NCBI RefSeq assembly: GCF_000350225.1
Contig: NW_005179120.1
Coordinates: forward strand, 342,060 to 406,059
Direction: 5' to 3'
Source of the DNA: Chondrus crispus
Lineage: Eukaryota; Rhodophyta; Florideophyceae; Gigartinales; Gigartinaceae
DNA length: 64,000 bases
Positions 32,201 to 39,339 of this stretch are shown here, one piece after another (within the stretch, counting starts at the first letter, position 1; each line of letters begins with the position of its first letter). A model generated the notes under the pieces. That model was given only the letters and a program-made list of their open reading frames with translations, did not search any database and was not told where the DNA came from. The position numbers and the translations under genes are program-made.

Positions 32201-32285
32201 AATTTGTTCTGAATTTCTCGTTTCTCAGAATGTGAAACAAGTGAGTGAGACACAACTGGGTGAAGCTGACAGGAGCGGAAGTCAT
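29271..32285 (-). CDS. DNA methyltransferase (N6A/N4C-type) fused to a SET domain
   Basis: A 1004-residue single-frame protein. Residues 1-330 match no family I know. An acidic linker (350-410) leads to a beta-class amino-methyltransferase with permuted motifs: catalytic DPPYNT at 462-467, then KPGGHGIVFCSALQFAEWY near 498-516, and the AdoMet-binding FDPYGGTFATAKACL at 681-695 near its C-terminal end. DPPY is typical of enzymes that methylate the exocyclic amino group of adenine or cytosine. A SET domain follows (about 836-993): GRGVFAMRSFKKGEDIFTYY at 847-866, GHINDPRY at 928-935, TANVRF and GEELFLDYG at 985-993. SET domains methylate lysines, usually on histones. I know of no common protein joining these two activities. 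The gene diverges from the H2A-like gene, and palindromes occupy the shared upstream region. Confidence 0.88.
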   Translation of the reverse strand: MTSAPVSFTQLCLTHLFHILRNEKFRTNFNLRESKTSDVLRWIHKQDDDSAVKALKALLLNKNRKRRDPGNFRSSFNDGPPILRELGTEQVKQIFKSAVSFVMYGEKDSRIFELFEMLFASGKISPSLVVGSKYIPAKGNRYAVPSSSKSYFATKPPDTVEVIIYIHALKVAVDYFQRERKRRNKISSPFRISYTCGNRLGFAAQLIVKAWTSLAKKIGLESCESMISPYVLFKESSGTFMVLGESDSGFAPTSQSHTFRGHRNAAMDLKLADRTAWKRTKEQDYAFRELTAMPFHHLKEVSMHEYLYECAEDTDWEFVKKYKCEKKDTVAPVFASLSAPTKAAIVYVDNGVTAIDIDSMGNTEDTVDIGAMEASQDEDEEGVIKEEGNRVPMDPQDTRPEKRHKTSGTRSEERYQFAYDRVMKTMSPFCRIHDVPMTDVLETDAEESGFYLDGKVQLILTDPPYNTRREVKSPNSSHDKLSGSDMLECVAIFDRVLKPGGHGIVFCSALQFAEWYFMLKNHKRLKNGIDEDDASQPLRQVYEKVFNVERIPLNFVRASGHYFQKRHRKGCSHMSIVQTAIHFWKRGLEFKDEFEQINYIPHGYVPSRHAAWTNYVDGIPRIEGDGRVMFPEAGNSSMSKGRSDHISVDGNVRMFLRPEQKSIRLMMEMVLRFSQPGDIVFDPYGGTFATAKACLTLPMHRKFVGCDFDERCVEIAVVRVLQTFAKQLTSPVSDITASVEEIDFAIEFLAHPNLEAREAAQHASLWDAPPGLPIYQRLPIHVHRYLSCMNGNVDLALKYKNTPPDLWPSIYRAFLDTVDTEALMSLEAAAKGFVVCESTIRHTSAGRGVFAMRSFKKGEDIFTYYGTVVYENLSGQNATTKVYGSGILGVRKKRFAEKAVQLRSNAVDDEDKEHPIFIVAAPFCVAGHINDPRYLSDNRDVEERHAKHSRTANVRFVESVASPSKHKLRSNRLDIIETIHEISPGEELFLDYGKSFAHWGSAPP

Positions 32286-32385
32286 AATTCAATGGTGATT
32301 ATTTTCCGAAGTGAAGTCTGGAAAAGTAAGGACTGGATGGGCTGTTAGAGACGGCGTAGTGAAAAAAGGGTATGCTTCGGAAAAG

Positions 32386-32622
32386 TGTTCGGGCGAACAG
32401 TCGGGATTTGCTGGTCATGGTTCGCGAACCATGACTAGCAAATCTGGACTGTTATTTTTTGTTAAAATTACAGATGTTTATACTGGGCTGGTCATGGTTC
32501 GCGAACCATGACCAGCAAAATATGGACTGTTACTTTTTTGATAAAATTATAGGCGTTTATAATTTGCTGGTCATGGTTCGCGAACCATGACCAGCAAATC
32601 CCGACTGTTCGCCCGAACACCT
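32386..32622. repeat. Cluster of three long palindromes between divergent genes
   Basis: The 30-38 bp palindrome centred on GGTTCGCGAACC occurs at about 32,407-32,443 (one mismatch), 32,487-32,516 (perfect 30 bp) and 32,562-32,599 (perfect 38 bp). The outer copies are bordered by TGTTCGGGCGAACA and its reverse complement, so the whole block is itself roughly palindromic. It lies about 100 bp upstream of the methyltransferase-SET start and 270 bp before the H2A-like gene. A fourth copy follows the ParB-like gene at 36,963. Confidence 0.9.
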
Positions 32623-32887
32623 TTTCAAAGTGGGACCAAGCCTGTAAAGTACCACCATCCCAGGTGGTAAAAATCCGTAAAATCCGTAAAATCGGGTAAA
32701 AAATCCAGGCCCTCAGCCAGTCGCACCTCATCTCTTCCTAACGGCGTGGCGCGACGGATAACTTTCATTCGGGACCCCTCATTCATCCATCTCTTTGCGT
32801 CTCTATCACATTTGTCTTCCCCGCTTATCTACATATCCCTCGCAAGGAAAGCCAGTCTTCCGCGTTAAGTACACCCTTCTGAAAACC

Positions 32888-33238
32888 ATGCCAAATGCAA
32901 CTACGCGTGGTCCAAGATCTCGACGCCGTGGGCAGCGCGGTGCCCGTACCGGAAGCAGTGGTGCAACAGGGAGTGCCCTTAACGAAGCCCTTGTCCGCAA
33001 AGTCCTCGGACGTGACTATGGCAAGGGTTTAGAAGCTCGTGGCATCAAGAAGGGCGTCCATGTCAAGCTGTTCGCAGTTGTGAGAGATGCAGTTATGGAA
33101 GTGGGGACTGCGAAACTGTCTACAGCTGGGGACAAGAGTGAAATTGTGCAACGCAGACTACACTTGCATAAACTTCCCCAAACCGCGAAAGAAGACCTCG
33201 TGGTCGTAACGGGTGCATGTAGTGCAATACGCACCTGA
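32888..33238 (+). CDS. Divergent H2A-like histone (116 aa)
   Basis: A small basic protein; ATG at 32,888 is preferred over an upstream CTG-type start because of the basic tail that follows (RGPRSRRRGQRGARTG). After the tail, the core resembles histone H2A: VRKVLGRDYGKGLEARG corresponds to the alpha-1 region RLLRKGNYAERVGAG, VHVKLFAVVRDAVMEV to the central helix VYLAAVLEYLTAEI, and SEIVQRRLHLHKL to TRIIPRHLQLAI, followed by KEDLVVVTGACS where H2A has EELNKLLGRVTIAQG. The acidic-patch residues are largely missing, and the last residues derive from an LTR fragment. I infer a nucleosome-variant or DNA-packaging role. It could be another histone-fold protein. Confidence 0.6.
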   Translation: MPNATTRGPRSRRRGQRGARTGSSGATGSALNEALVRKVLGRDYGKGLEARGIKKGVHVKLFAVVRDAVMEVGTAKLSTAGDKSEIVQRRLHLHKLPQTAKEDLVVVTGACSAIRT

Positions 33239-33333
33239 AAAGGGGGGTGAAAAGAAAGGAAAATATTTGGATATGTAGTGGCTTCGGCGGGGCGATATAT
33301 ACCTTAGCCCTCTGACCACCAAGTCAGTAAAGG
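33213..33333 (+). repeat. Internally deleted LTR fragment in front of a start codon
   Basis: 33,213-33,240 matches the LTR start (TGTAGTGCAATAC, CCTGAAAA) and 33,275-33,333 matches the LTR promoter block (GTAGTGGCT, GATATATACCTTAGCCCTCT, AGTCAGTAAAGG) of the 7.6-kb element. The middle is missing. The fragment supplies the last codons of the H2A-like gene and its TATA-like box sits about 40 bp before the ATG at 33,334. Confidence 0.75.
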
Positions 33334-36300
33334 ATGATTCCAGTAGAAGCTCAGGCCGAAGAAGAGAACAATCCTTCCGGTCTGAAAAGTTCGTGTGAAT
33401 TACCGCCCGCACTGAGACCAGCTGACCAAAGACCGAAACCCGAAGAAGCAGGAAAAATGCAATTTGATACCGCTGCGACGCCTGTGCCGCAGCCATATCC
33501 GGGTGCGCCAGAAGGTGACGAAGCCATTGAAGTTACCCCTGCTATGCCTGCGCCAGTGATTGACGTTGACAAAATGGTTCCTGCCGCACCAGAAGATGAG
33601 GATCTGGGTGATACGATCGAGCTCGCTGAGCATGGAAAAGATGTCAATATCCGCTGCTACGACATGTCTGCCTACGTGAGAGTGGAAGTGAGCGTTATGC
33701 TGTCCCAAGTTCTCCAGCCACCTTGTACACTTCGAGATACTGCAACCAAGTATGTCAAACGGCTTGAGGAGGGCTTCATAACCTACGGCTACGACTACGG
33801 AAGCGGGTTGATGACAATAACTATTCGTCGTGTTGAGAACCCGAATGTGGGTGATGTGGACCTTGGTGGCCTCGTCATGGAAAATCGGTTGGCCGATGAT
33901 GGGCACGGTAGTGAGGTCGTCTCAAGGTATTTGAGGGGTGATATACGTGCGGTTGTTGTCGATGGTCTTCATCGTCGACAGAGTATGAAGAATATATTGC
34001 ATACTCGAGGTGAGGAACCTGGGCTTAAATGGCTACATGAACCGCTCCGTATGGTGCTTATTCTTCGCCGTGATGGGAAGGACATGAACAGCACCGAGAT
34101 GCTTCACCTTGGCTCCCATCGGAATCAGGTAGCATCGACAGTGCGTCTTTTCGAGAGCTTGGAAGAACATATTCACGGTGTCCTGTCCTATCTGAAGTCT
34201 TTTGCATTAGAAACTGGCCTCACCGTCGATGAAGTAAGGCCGTCGAATGTTGCCGCAGAGATGTGCACATCGGAGATTATTCCGAACATGAAGAAGCCCA
34301 CGTATCGCCGCTACGCAAGGATTGCCAAGATTTTCGCGAAACATCCCCGTGCATTTGATAGGCTGTTGTCCTTCAAACCCGATGAGCGACCGAAGATTGG
34401 GGCTGTGCATCTTGACCACAGCAAGTTTTACGAGGTCGATGAGTGCGGTGTTATGCTCTTCCTGGATAGCATACATGCATATGTCCGCAACCCTGCATCT
34501 TCAGGGGCATTTGACGCAACTCCCTTCTTTGGAACGGCTATGGAACTTTACCAGATTTGTCGCCGTAAGTTCAACCTATATGGCATTCCAGGACGACTGT
34601 CCTTTTCGGAGTTCCTAGAAGTACAAGTGAAGCAACCAAAAAACAAGACAAGTTCCATTGGTGATCTTTTCGTGAACAGTATGAGATTGTTTTCCAGCAA
34701 GAAGGTTGATGAAGATAAGAACTCGCAGAGATCCTCACGTTTTGGTTCAAGGATTACCTCCCATTTCGAGCCGAAACAAGCCGGGAATAAGCCCAAGGCA
34801 GCGCCAGCGGCAGGTGCATCGACTTCTACAGCGGCAGTGCCATCTTCCGTCGTCGTCAAGTCAGATGGCTCTGGTGGTGCGAAGACACCCGTGCTGTCAC
34901 CCGCGAAAACAGGCTCGAGGACGCCCATCACATCATCTCCCGAACCAGCCCCATCTCGTCGCAGTGGTCGTAAGCGGAAAGCTTCACCTCCTCCTTCACC
35001 TCCTATTAAAGTCTTCACCACGACTGAATCCCGTCCAAAGGCGAAGAAGAAGGCGAAGAAGAAGGCCACTTGGGCCAAGCAGACTGCCACGAACACACCG
35101 CTTTCTGTCCAACCTGTCCGACCTCCGATCGAAATCGTTGATACGGACGGGTCTCGTGAGCCCCTCCTACGCAAATCTGAAGTGCCTTTCGATGACTTCT
35201 TGCCTCCTCTGCTCCCTGTCGGTTACAGAGATGCACCCGTTTACCGTGGTGAGGTTGACCCTTGGTGGAAAGATGCCCTGCTGAGGACTCCCTCCGAAGT
35301 CGTCTCTATTGCCAATAAAGTGCAAGCGGACGGAGGCGAATTGCACCACACTCCATTGCTAGAAGCTTTGCATATTCCCTTAGGTCATAGAGCTCACAAT
35401 TTCGTGGACGTTGAAGATTTGACCTATATGCATCGAGTGGCCTGGCTCATGGCTGCTCAAAAGCAGCACCTCGAATCAGTGAGGCAGGCAAACCCCGTTT
35501 TGGGTGACTCAGAAAGTGAGCTAGATTGGGATACGGTAACGTCGTCCTTTGAGAAAGGCGAAGGTAGGGCATACTTGATGAGGAAAGGAATGCTACTGCA
35601 GGAGCGTGAGTTCTGCATACTGGAAGGTTTTGCAGAACCACACTCGCTGGCCAAAGAAGTGATACAGGCCCGGCAACCTCCTCTTAGCATTGTGAACACG
35701 GACACTGGTATTCAGGAGCTATTCGACCACTATCTTTCAACGTTTCCAGGAGAGAATGAGCTGAAAAAGGAGAAGAATCGCACTCTTTGGAACCCAATAG
35801 TCAACTTGGGGGAGTCAGAAGGTGATAAGAAATCCCGGAACGAAGGCAAGGCCCGTTATTCCAGCACCAGGATGTTGCTCATGGAAGAAACCGAAGAAAA
35901 CCCAGAAAATGTGTGGGCCTCTGTTCGTCGAGCTATGCTTGATGCATGGTTGAGGCAGTTGGCTGTACTGATTGGGCTCACAGATGGAGTGTTTGGAAAG
36001 ATGCGCACGCCGGTGACAGGCGGACGCCTGCTTTTAACTGGCAAGAATTGCCCTCGCCAAGTACCGCACAACGATTTTCAGGTGCGAAGTCGGAATGAGC
36101 AAGATAAGTGCTCGGGGTACTTCCTCATGGTGAACGGTAATGACCCCTTCCCTATCTGGTTCTGTGAGTACTCTCATAAGTTTGTATTCAAGTCCGTGGT
36201 TGAGCTGGGACACCTGTCAAGAGGTTTGACACTACGCAAACTCACCGTTCCCCCCTTCTCCGTATTTGTCGGTCATGGTTATGCAACGCATGCTGGCGCA

Positions 36301-36696
36301 GGTTATGAAAGTCGTCTATCAGATAAGCTCACCACTCGCTACCACCTCTATTTCATTCCAGAAGACGTATCTCTCCCTGATTCAGTAGCATTTGCCTTCG
36401 GGGATTCGCTGAGGTTCGAAGGGGACGATGTTTTGGAAAAAATCGAGAAGGAGCTGTGCGAAAAGGGGACAGAAGGTGAGAATAGGATAGAAAGGACCGC
36501 TGCCAGAATTGGGCCATTGGCGGGAGAGCACAATGATGAGGACGGAAATGATGTGGATAGAAGCCGCGGCGAAAGAAATGCCAATGCTGATGATGATGAA
36601 GACAGCGAATGGAATGCCAGTGCTGATGATGACGGCGACGATTTCCAGACCAAAAGCGATGCAAGCGATGGTGATTCTTGCTTAACAGTTCAATAA
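33334..36696 (+). CDS. ParB-like protein fused to a 2OG-Fe(II) dioxygenase-like domain
   Basis: A 1120-residue single-frame protein. An acidic, Pro-rich N-terminus (1-105) precedes a ParB/Srx-type domain: DVNIRCYDMSAYVRVEVSVM, then TKYVKRLEEGFITYGYDYG, then AVVVDGLHRRQSMKNI with DGLHRRQ at 210-216, the place of the ParB G-H-R-R box. A helical part follows (to about 440). Residues 480-620 form a basic, Ser/Pro-rich linker with nuclear-localisation-like clusters (GRKRKASP, KAKKKAKKKATW). The C-terminal 300 residues resemble a double-stranded beta-helix dioxygenase: H912-N-D914 (PHNDF), distal H986 (THAGAGY) and R1002. The tail is acidic. I infer DNA binding or cleavage combined with oxidative removal of a DNA or protein mark, opposite to the neighbouring methyltransferase. 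Substrate unknown. Confidence 0.7.
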   Translation: MIPVEAQAEEENNPSGLKSSCELPPALRPADQRPKPEEAGKMQFDTAATPVPQPYPGAPEGDEAIEVTPAMPAPVIDVDKMVPAAPEDEDLGDTIELAEHGKDVNIRCYDMSAYVRVEVSVMLSQVLQPPCTLRDTATKYVKRLEEGFITYGYDYGSGLMTITIRRVENPNVGDVDLGGLVMENRLADDGHGSEVVSRYLRGDIRAVVVDGLHRRQSMKNILHTRGEEPGLKWLHEPLRMVLILRRDGKDMNSTEMLHLGSHRNQVASTVRLFESLEEHIHGVLSYLKSFALETGLTVDEVRPSNVAAEMCTSEIIPNMKKPTYRRYARIAKIFAKHPRAFDRLLSFKPDERPKIGAVHLDHSKFYEVDECGVMLFLDSIHAYVRNPASSGAFDATPFFGTAMELYQICRRKFNLYGIPGRLSFSEFLEVQVKQPKNKTSSIGDLFVNSMRLFSSKKVDEDKNSQRSSRFGSRITSHFEPKQAGNKPKAAPAAGASTSTAAVPSSVVVKSDGSGGAKTPVLSPAKTGSRTPITSSPEPAPSRRSGRKRKASPPPSPPIKVFTTTESRPKAKKKAKKKATWAKQTATNTPLSVQPVRPPIEIVDTDGSREPLLRKSEVPFDDFLPPLLPVGYRDAPVYRGEVDPWWKDALLRTPSEVVSIANKVQADGGELHHTPLLEALHIPLGHRAHNFVDVEDLTYMHRVAWLMAAQKQHLESVRQANPVLGDSESELDWDTVTSSFEKGEGRAYLMRKGMLLQEREFCILEGFAEPHSLAKEVIQARQPPLSIVNTDTGIQELFDHYLSTFPGENELKKEKNRTLWNPIVNLGESEGDKKSRNEGKARYSSTRMLLMEETEENPENVWASVRRAMLDAWLRQLAVLIGLTDGVFGKMRTPVTGGRLLLTGKNCPRQVPHNDFQVRSRNEQDKCSGYFLMVNGNDPFPIWFCEYSHKFVFKSVVELGHLSRGLTLRKLTVPPFSVFVGHGYATHAGAGYESRLSDKLTTRYHLYFIPEDVSLPDSVAFAFGDSLRFEGDDVLEKIEKELCEKGTEGENRIERTAARIGPLAGEHNDEDGNDVDRSRGERNANADDDEDSEWNASADDDGDDFQTKSDASDGDSCLTVQ

Positions 36697-36962
36697 AATC
36701 CTTCCGCCAACTGCCTTCACCCCTGAGCAAATCGATACCCTTAATGCTATGCTGCAGATGTCAGGAGGTTACTTGTTTTGTTGTTCCTTGTTTTGTGTTG
36801 TTGGTGGGATGCTGAAAGTCGTCTTTGGGAGGAAGGGAGGAAGGTTGGAATAGAGAATCATGTTCGTCATCCGGGTCAGTTGCAATAATGGGATGGTCAT
36901 TGTGGTGTTCCTGATCGACGTGGACAGCAACAAGTGTAATCAAGTAAATTTAGCCAAAGCAC

Positions 36963-37040
36963 TGTTCGGGCGAACAGTCGGGATTTGCTGGTCATGGTTC
37001 GCGAACCATGACCAGCAAATCTCGACTGTTCGCCCGAACA
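36963..37040. repeat. 78-bp near-perfect palindrome after the ParB-like gene
   Basis: Arms of 39 nt differ at one position. The core GGTTCGCGAACC and outer TGTTCGGGCGAACA are the same as in the cluster at 32,386-32,622. The ParB-like gene is thus bracketed by copies of one palindrome. ParB proteins recognise palindromic sites, which makes this a candidate binding site. Confidence 0.92.
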
Positions 37041-37398
37041 CTTTCGTCATGGTGTGAAAAACGTTTCCCTTAGCTGGGCGCCCAATTAGGAGCAAACGGA
37101 GGGTTGCATAAACGAACGCGCACTCATGCGATTGCGAGGGTGACAGATAATCCGAATACTTGCGAATGCGGCGCCTGCAGCGATGGAGTTAGCAGGACAT
37201 AGCGGAAGAGCAGTGCAGGCATTCAAGTGAAGAAGCGTCTATTTAATAAAGCATAACTAGAATTAGGCAGAGAAAAAAGTGATAAAGGACCCCAGAAATT
37301 AATGCTGACTCACTCGTACCATCTTCTTCTTTCTATCTGCTACGCCGTCGTTGTCAACTATCTATGTCTGAATAGCCTGCAATTGTTGACGCATACAG

Positions 37399-38247
37399 TA
37401 TCTTCATTTTGAGTTTCGAGTACCAAAAACGGGGTTCGAAACTCATTTTGAGTTTCGAGTACCAAAAAAAGGGGTTCGAAACTCATAATGTGTTTGGACC
37501 CCCTGAAAAAAGGGACTCGAAACTCAAAATGAGAATTTTCTCGAAGTATGTGCATGGGGCGCTTCAGGGGAGGGGCAGGTACTGTACTGTGCGCATGTAC
37601 AGTATCGCCATTTTGAGTTTCGAGCACCAAAAAAAGGGGCTCGAAACTCATTTTGAGTTTCGAGTACCAAAAAAAGGGGTTCGAAACTCATAATGAGTTT
37701 CGAGTACCAAAAAAAAGGTACTCGAAACTCAAAATGAGAATTGTCTCGAAGTATGTGCATGGGGCGCTTCAGGGGAGGGGCAGGTATTGTACTGTGCGCA
37801 TGTACAGTATCGCCATTTTGAGTTTCGAGTACCAAAAAAAGGGGCTCGAAACTCATTTTGAGTTTCGAGTACCAAAAAAAGGGGTTCGAAACTCATAATG
37901 AGTTTCGAGTACCAAAAAAAAGGGGTTCGAAACTCATAATGAGTTTCGAACCCCCGAAAAAAGCGGGTACTCAAAACTCAAAATGAGAATTTTCTCGAAG
38001 TATGCACAGGGGGGCCAGGGGGCGCTTCAGGGACGGGGCAGGTACTGTACTGTGCGCATGTACAGTATCGTCATTTTGAGTTTCGAGTACCAAAAAAAGG
38101 GGCTCGAAACTCATTTTGAGTTTCGAGTACCAAAAAAAGGGACTCGAAACTCATAATGAGTTTTGAGTACCAAAAAAAGGGGCTCGAAACTCATGAGTTT
38201 CGAACCCCTGAAAAAAGGGACCCGAAACTCAAAATGAGTTTCGAATG
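37399..38247. repeat. Hairpin-repeat array C
   Basis: About ten hairpin units (GAGTTTCGAR ... YTCGAAACTC) and three GC-rich spacers with TACTGTACTGTGCGCATGT. It separates the ParB-like cassette from the peptidase-helicase cassette. Units at 37,600-37,740 and 37,810-37,940 are nearly identical, so tandem amplification was recent. Confidence 0.88.
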
Positions 38248-38682
38248 ATTTTCACTCACTTTTTTCAAGGGTTGGATCGGAAAATGAGCGTTCTGTGCAG
38301 ATCTTCGCGCCAGAGCCTGAATATAATTCCGAATTTACCGGAATTTTGCACCCTTCACGACCTTTCTGTAGCGCGTAAGACCTATTGCAGAGCGACGTCC
38401 CGAGTGGAGAGCAGCTTGGATATTGGATTCTGGTGCTGATACCGTCTCAGTTTGAACTCAATTTTAGAAATCCTTCGAGCTTGCGACCTTTGGCAATTCC
38501 ATTGTTTCGACTTGGGATTCCTTTACATCTCTGCGATCAAGCGTCCTCTACCTTGTTTCCTAATACATCCACACTTTCTCGGTTCTCTCCCTCTCCGTCA
38601 AATTTCTTCCATAGCCTAATTGGCATCTTCGATCTTCAGCTAGGATTGTCGCACACTGCGGCCGCTGTTCGCAATTTCCGAC

Positions 38683-39339
38683 ATGTCCCCCCGAAAATTG
38701 AAGAAGCGCAGCTCTTCTCCTCCGACAGCCGATGCGGAGGGGAAGAAAAGGATCCGTAGGTCGCCGAGGTCACCTAAGCCACCAATATCCAAATCTCCTC
38801 ACCCGAATAAAAGCATTGTGATGATGTCCGCGGTGAGGCCACCTCAACACACAAAAATGCCCAGGAGATTGGACTTTGCAGAAGAAATCGGAGAAGGAAC
38901 GGAAACCGATGGGAACACATCAAGTGAAGAAGCAGTCGAAATCCCGCTACCTCCTTTGAAGTCAATTCGAATCAATATTGACAAGGCGAGCAAGGACTAC
39001 ATGGGTGTGATAAAAAAGAAGACTCAAGGAAAGAAGACTCAAGGAAAGAAGACCCAAGGACAGAAGACCCAAGGAAAGAAGACCCAAGGAAAGAAGACCC
39101 AAGGAAAGAAGACAAATACGAAGAATACCGCCATAAAAACCTCCGAAGAAGAGATAGACTTGATTTCTTCGGGCTCTTCGGTTGAGGTGATAGACGGGAA
39201 CGACAAGTCCATCACTCCCGTCAGCGGCGAGTCGAGGCCCCCCCAAAGAGATAATTCGAGTAGCAGTTCTGTCCTCTCGTTCGAAACTCTCAATGGACAC
39301 AGTCAGTTTCTAACAAAAATGACTGCGAAGAGATATTGA
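38683..39339 (+). CDS. Lys-rich disordered N-terminal segment with a KTQGK repeat
   Basis: A 218-codon frame beginning at ATG 38,683. The product is hydrophilic and basic, with SP/RSPRSPKPP phosphorylation-like motifs and about seven copies of the pentapeptide K-K-T-Q-G, encoded by a 15-bp minisatellite (about 39,016-39,115). An acidic stretch follows (EEEIDLISSGSSVEVIDG) whose hydrophobic core flanked by acidic residues looks like a SUMO-interacting motif. The frame ends at 39,339. The next, much longer frame is open from 39,264 in another phase, so the two probably belong to one gene through a short intron or a single indel. Confidence 0.6.
   Translation: MSPRKLKKRSSSPPTADAEGKKRIRRSPRSPKPPISKSPHPNKSIVMMSAVRPPQHTKMPRRLDFAEEIGEGTETDGNTSSEEAVEIPLPPLKSIRINIDKASKDYMGVIKKKTQGKKTQGKKTQGQKTQGKKTQGKKTQGKKTNTKNTAIKTSEEEIDLISSGSSVEVIDGNDKSITPVSGESRPPQRDNSSSSSVLSFETLNGHSQFLTKMTAKRY

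Noticed and set aside
33334..36696. Bacterial plasmid-type ParAB partition locus
   Set aside because: No ParA ATPase is present and the protein is a large eukaryote-like fusion with nuclear-localisation-type motifs, so only a distant ParB-like role is claimed.
37399..38247. Hairpin arrays resembling a CRISPR array
   Set aside because: Spacers are not unique, units are palindromic with variable A-runs, no cas genes occur, and the context is eukaryotic.
39315..39330. Programmed -1 frameshift site
   Set aside because: The A5 run does not fit the X-XXY-YYZ heptamer in the incoming frame and no stem-loop was evident; an intron or indel is simpler.
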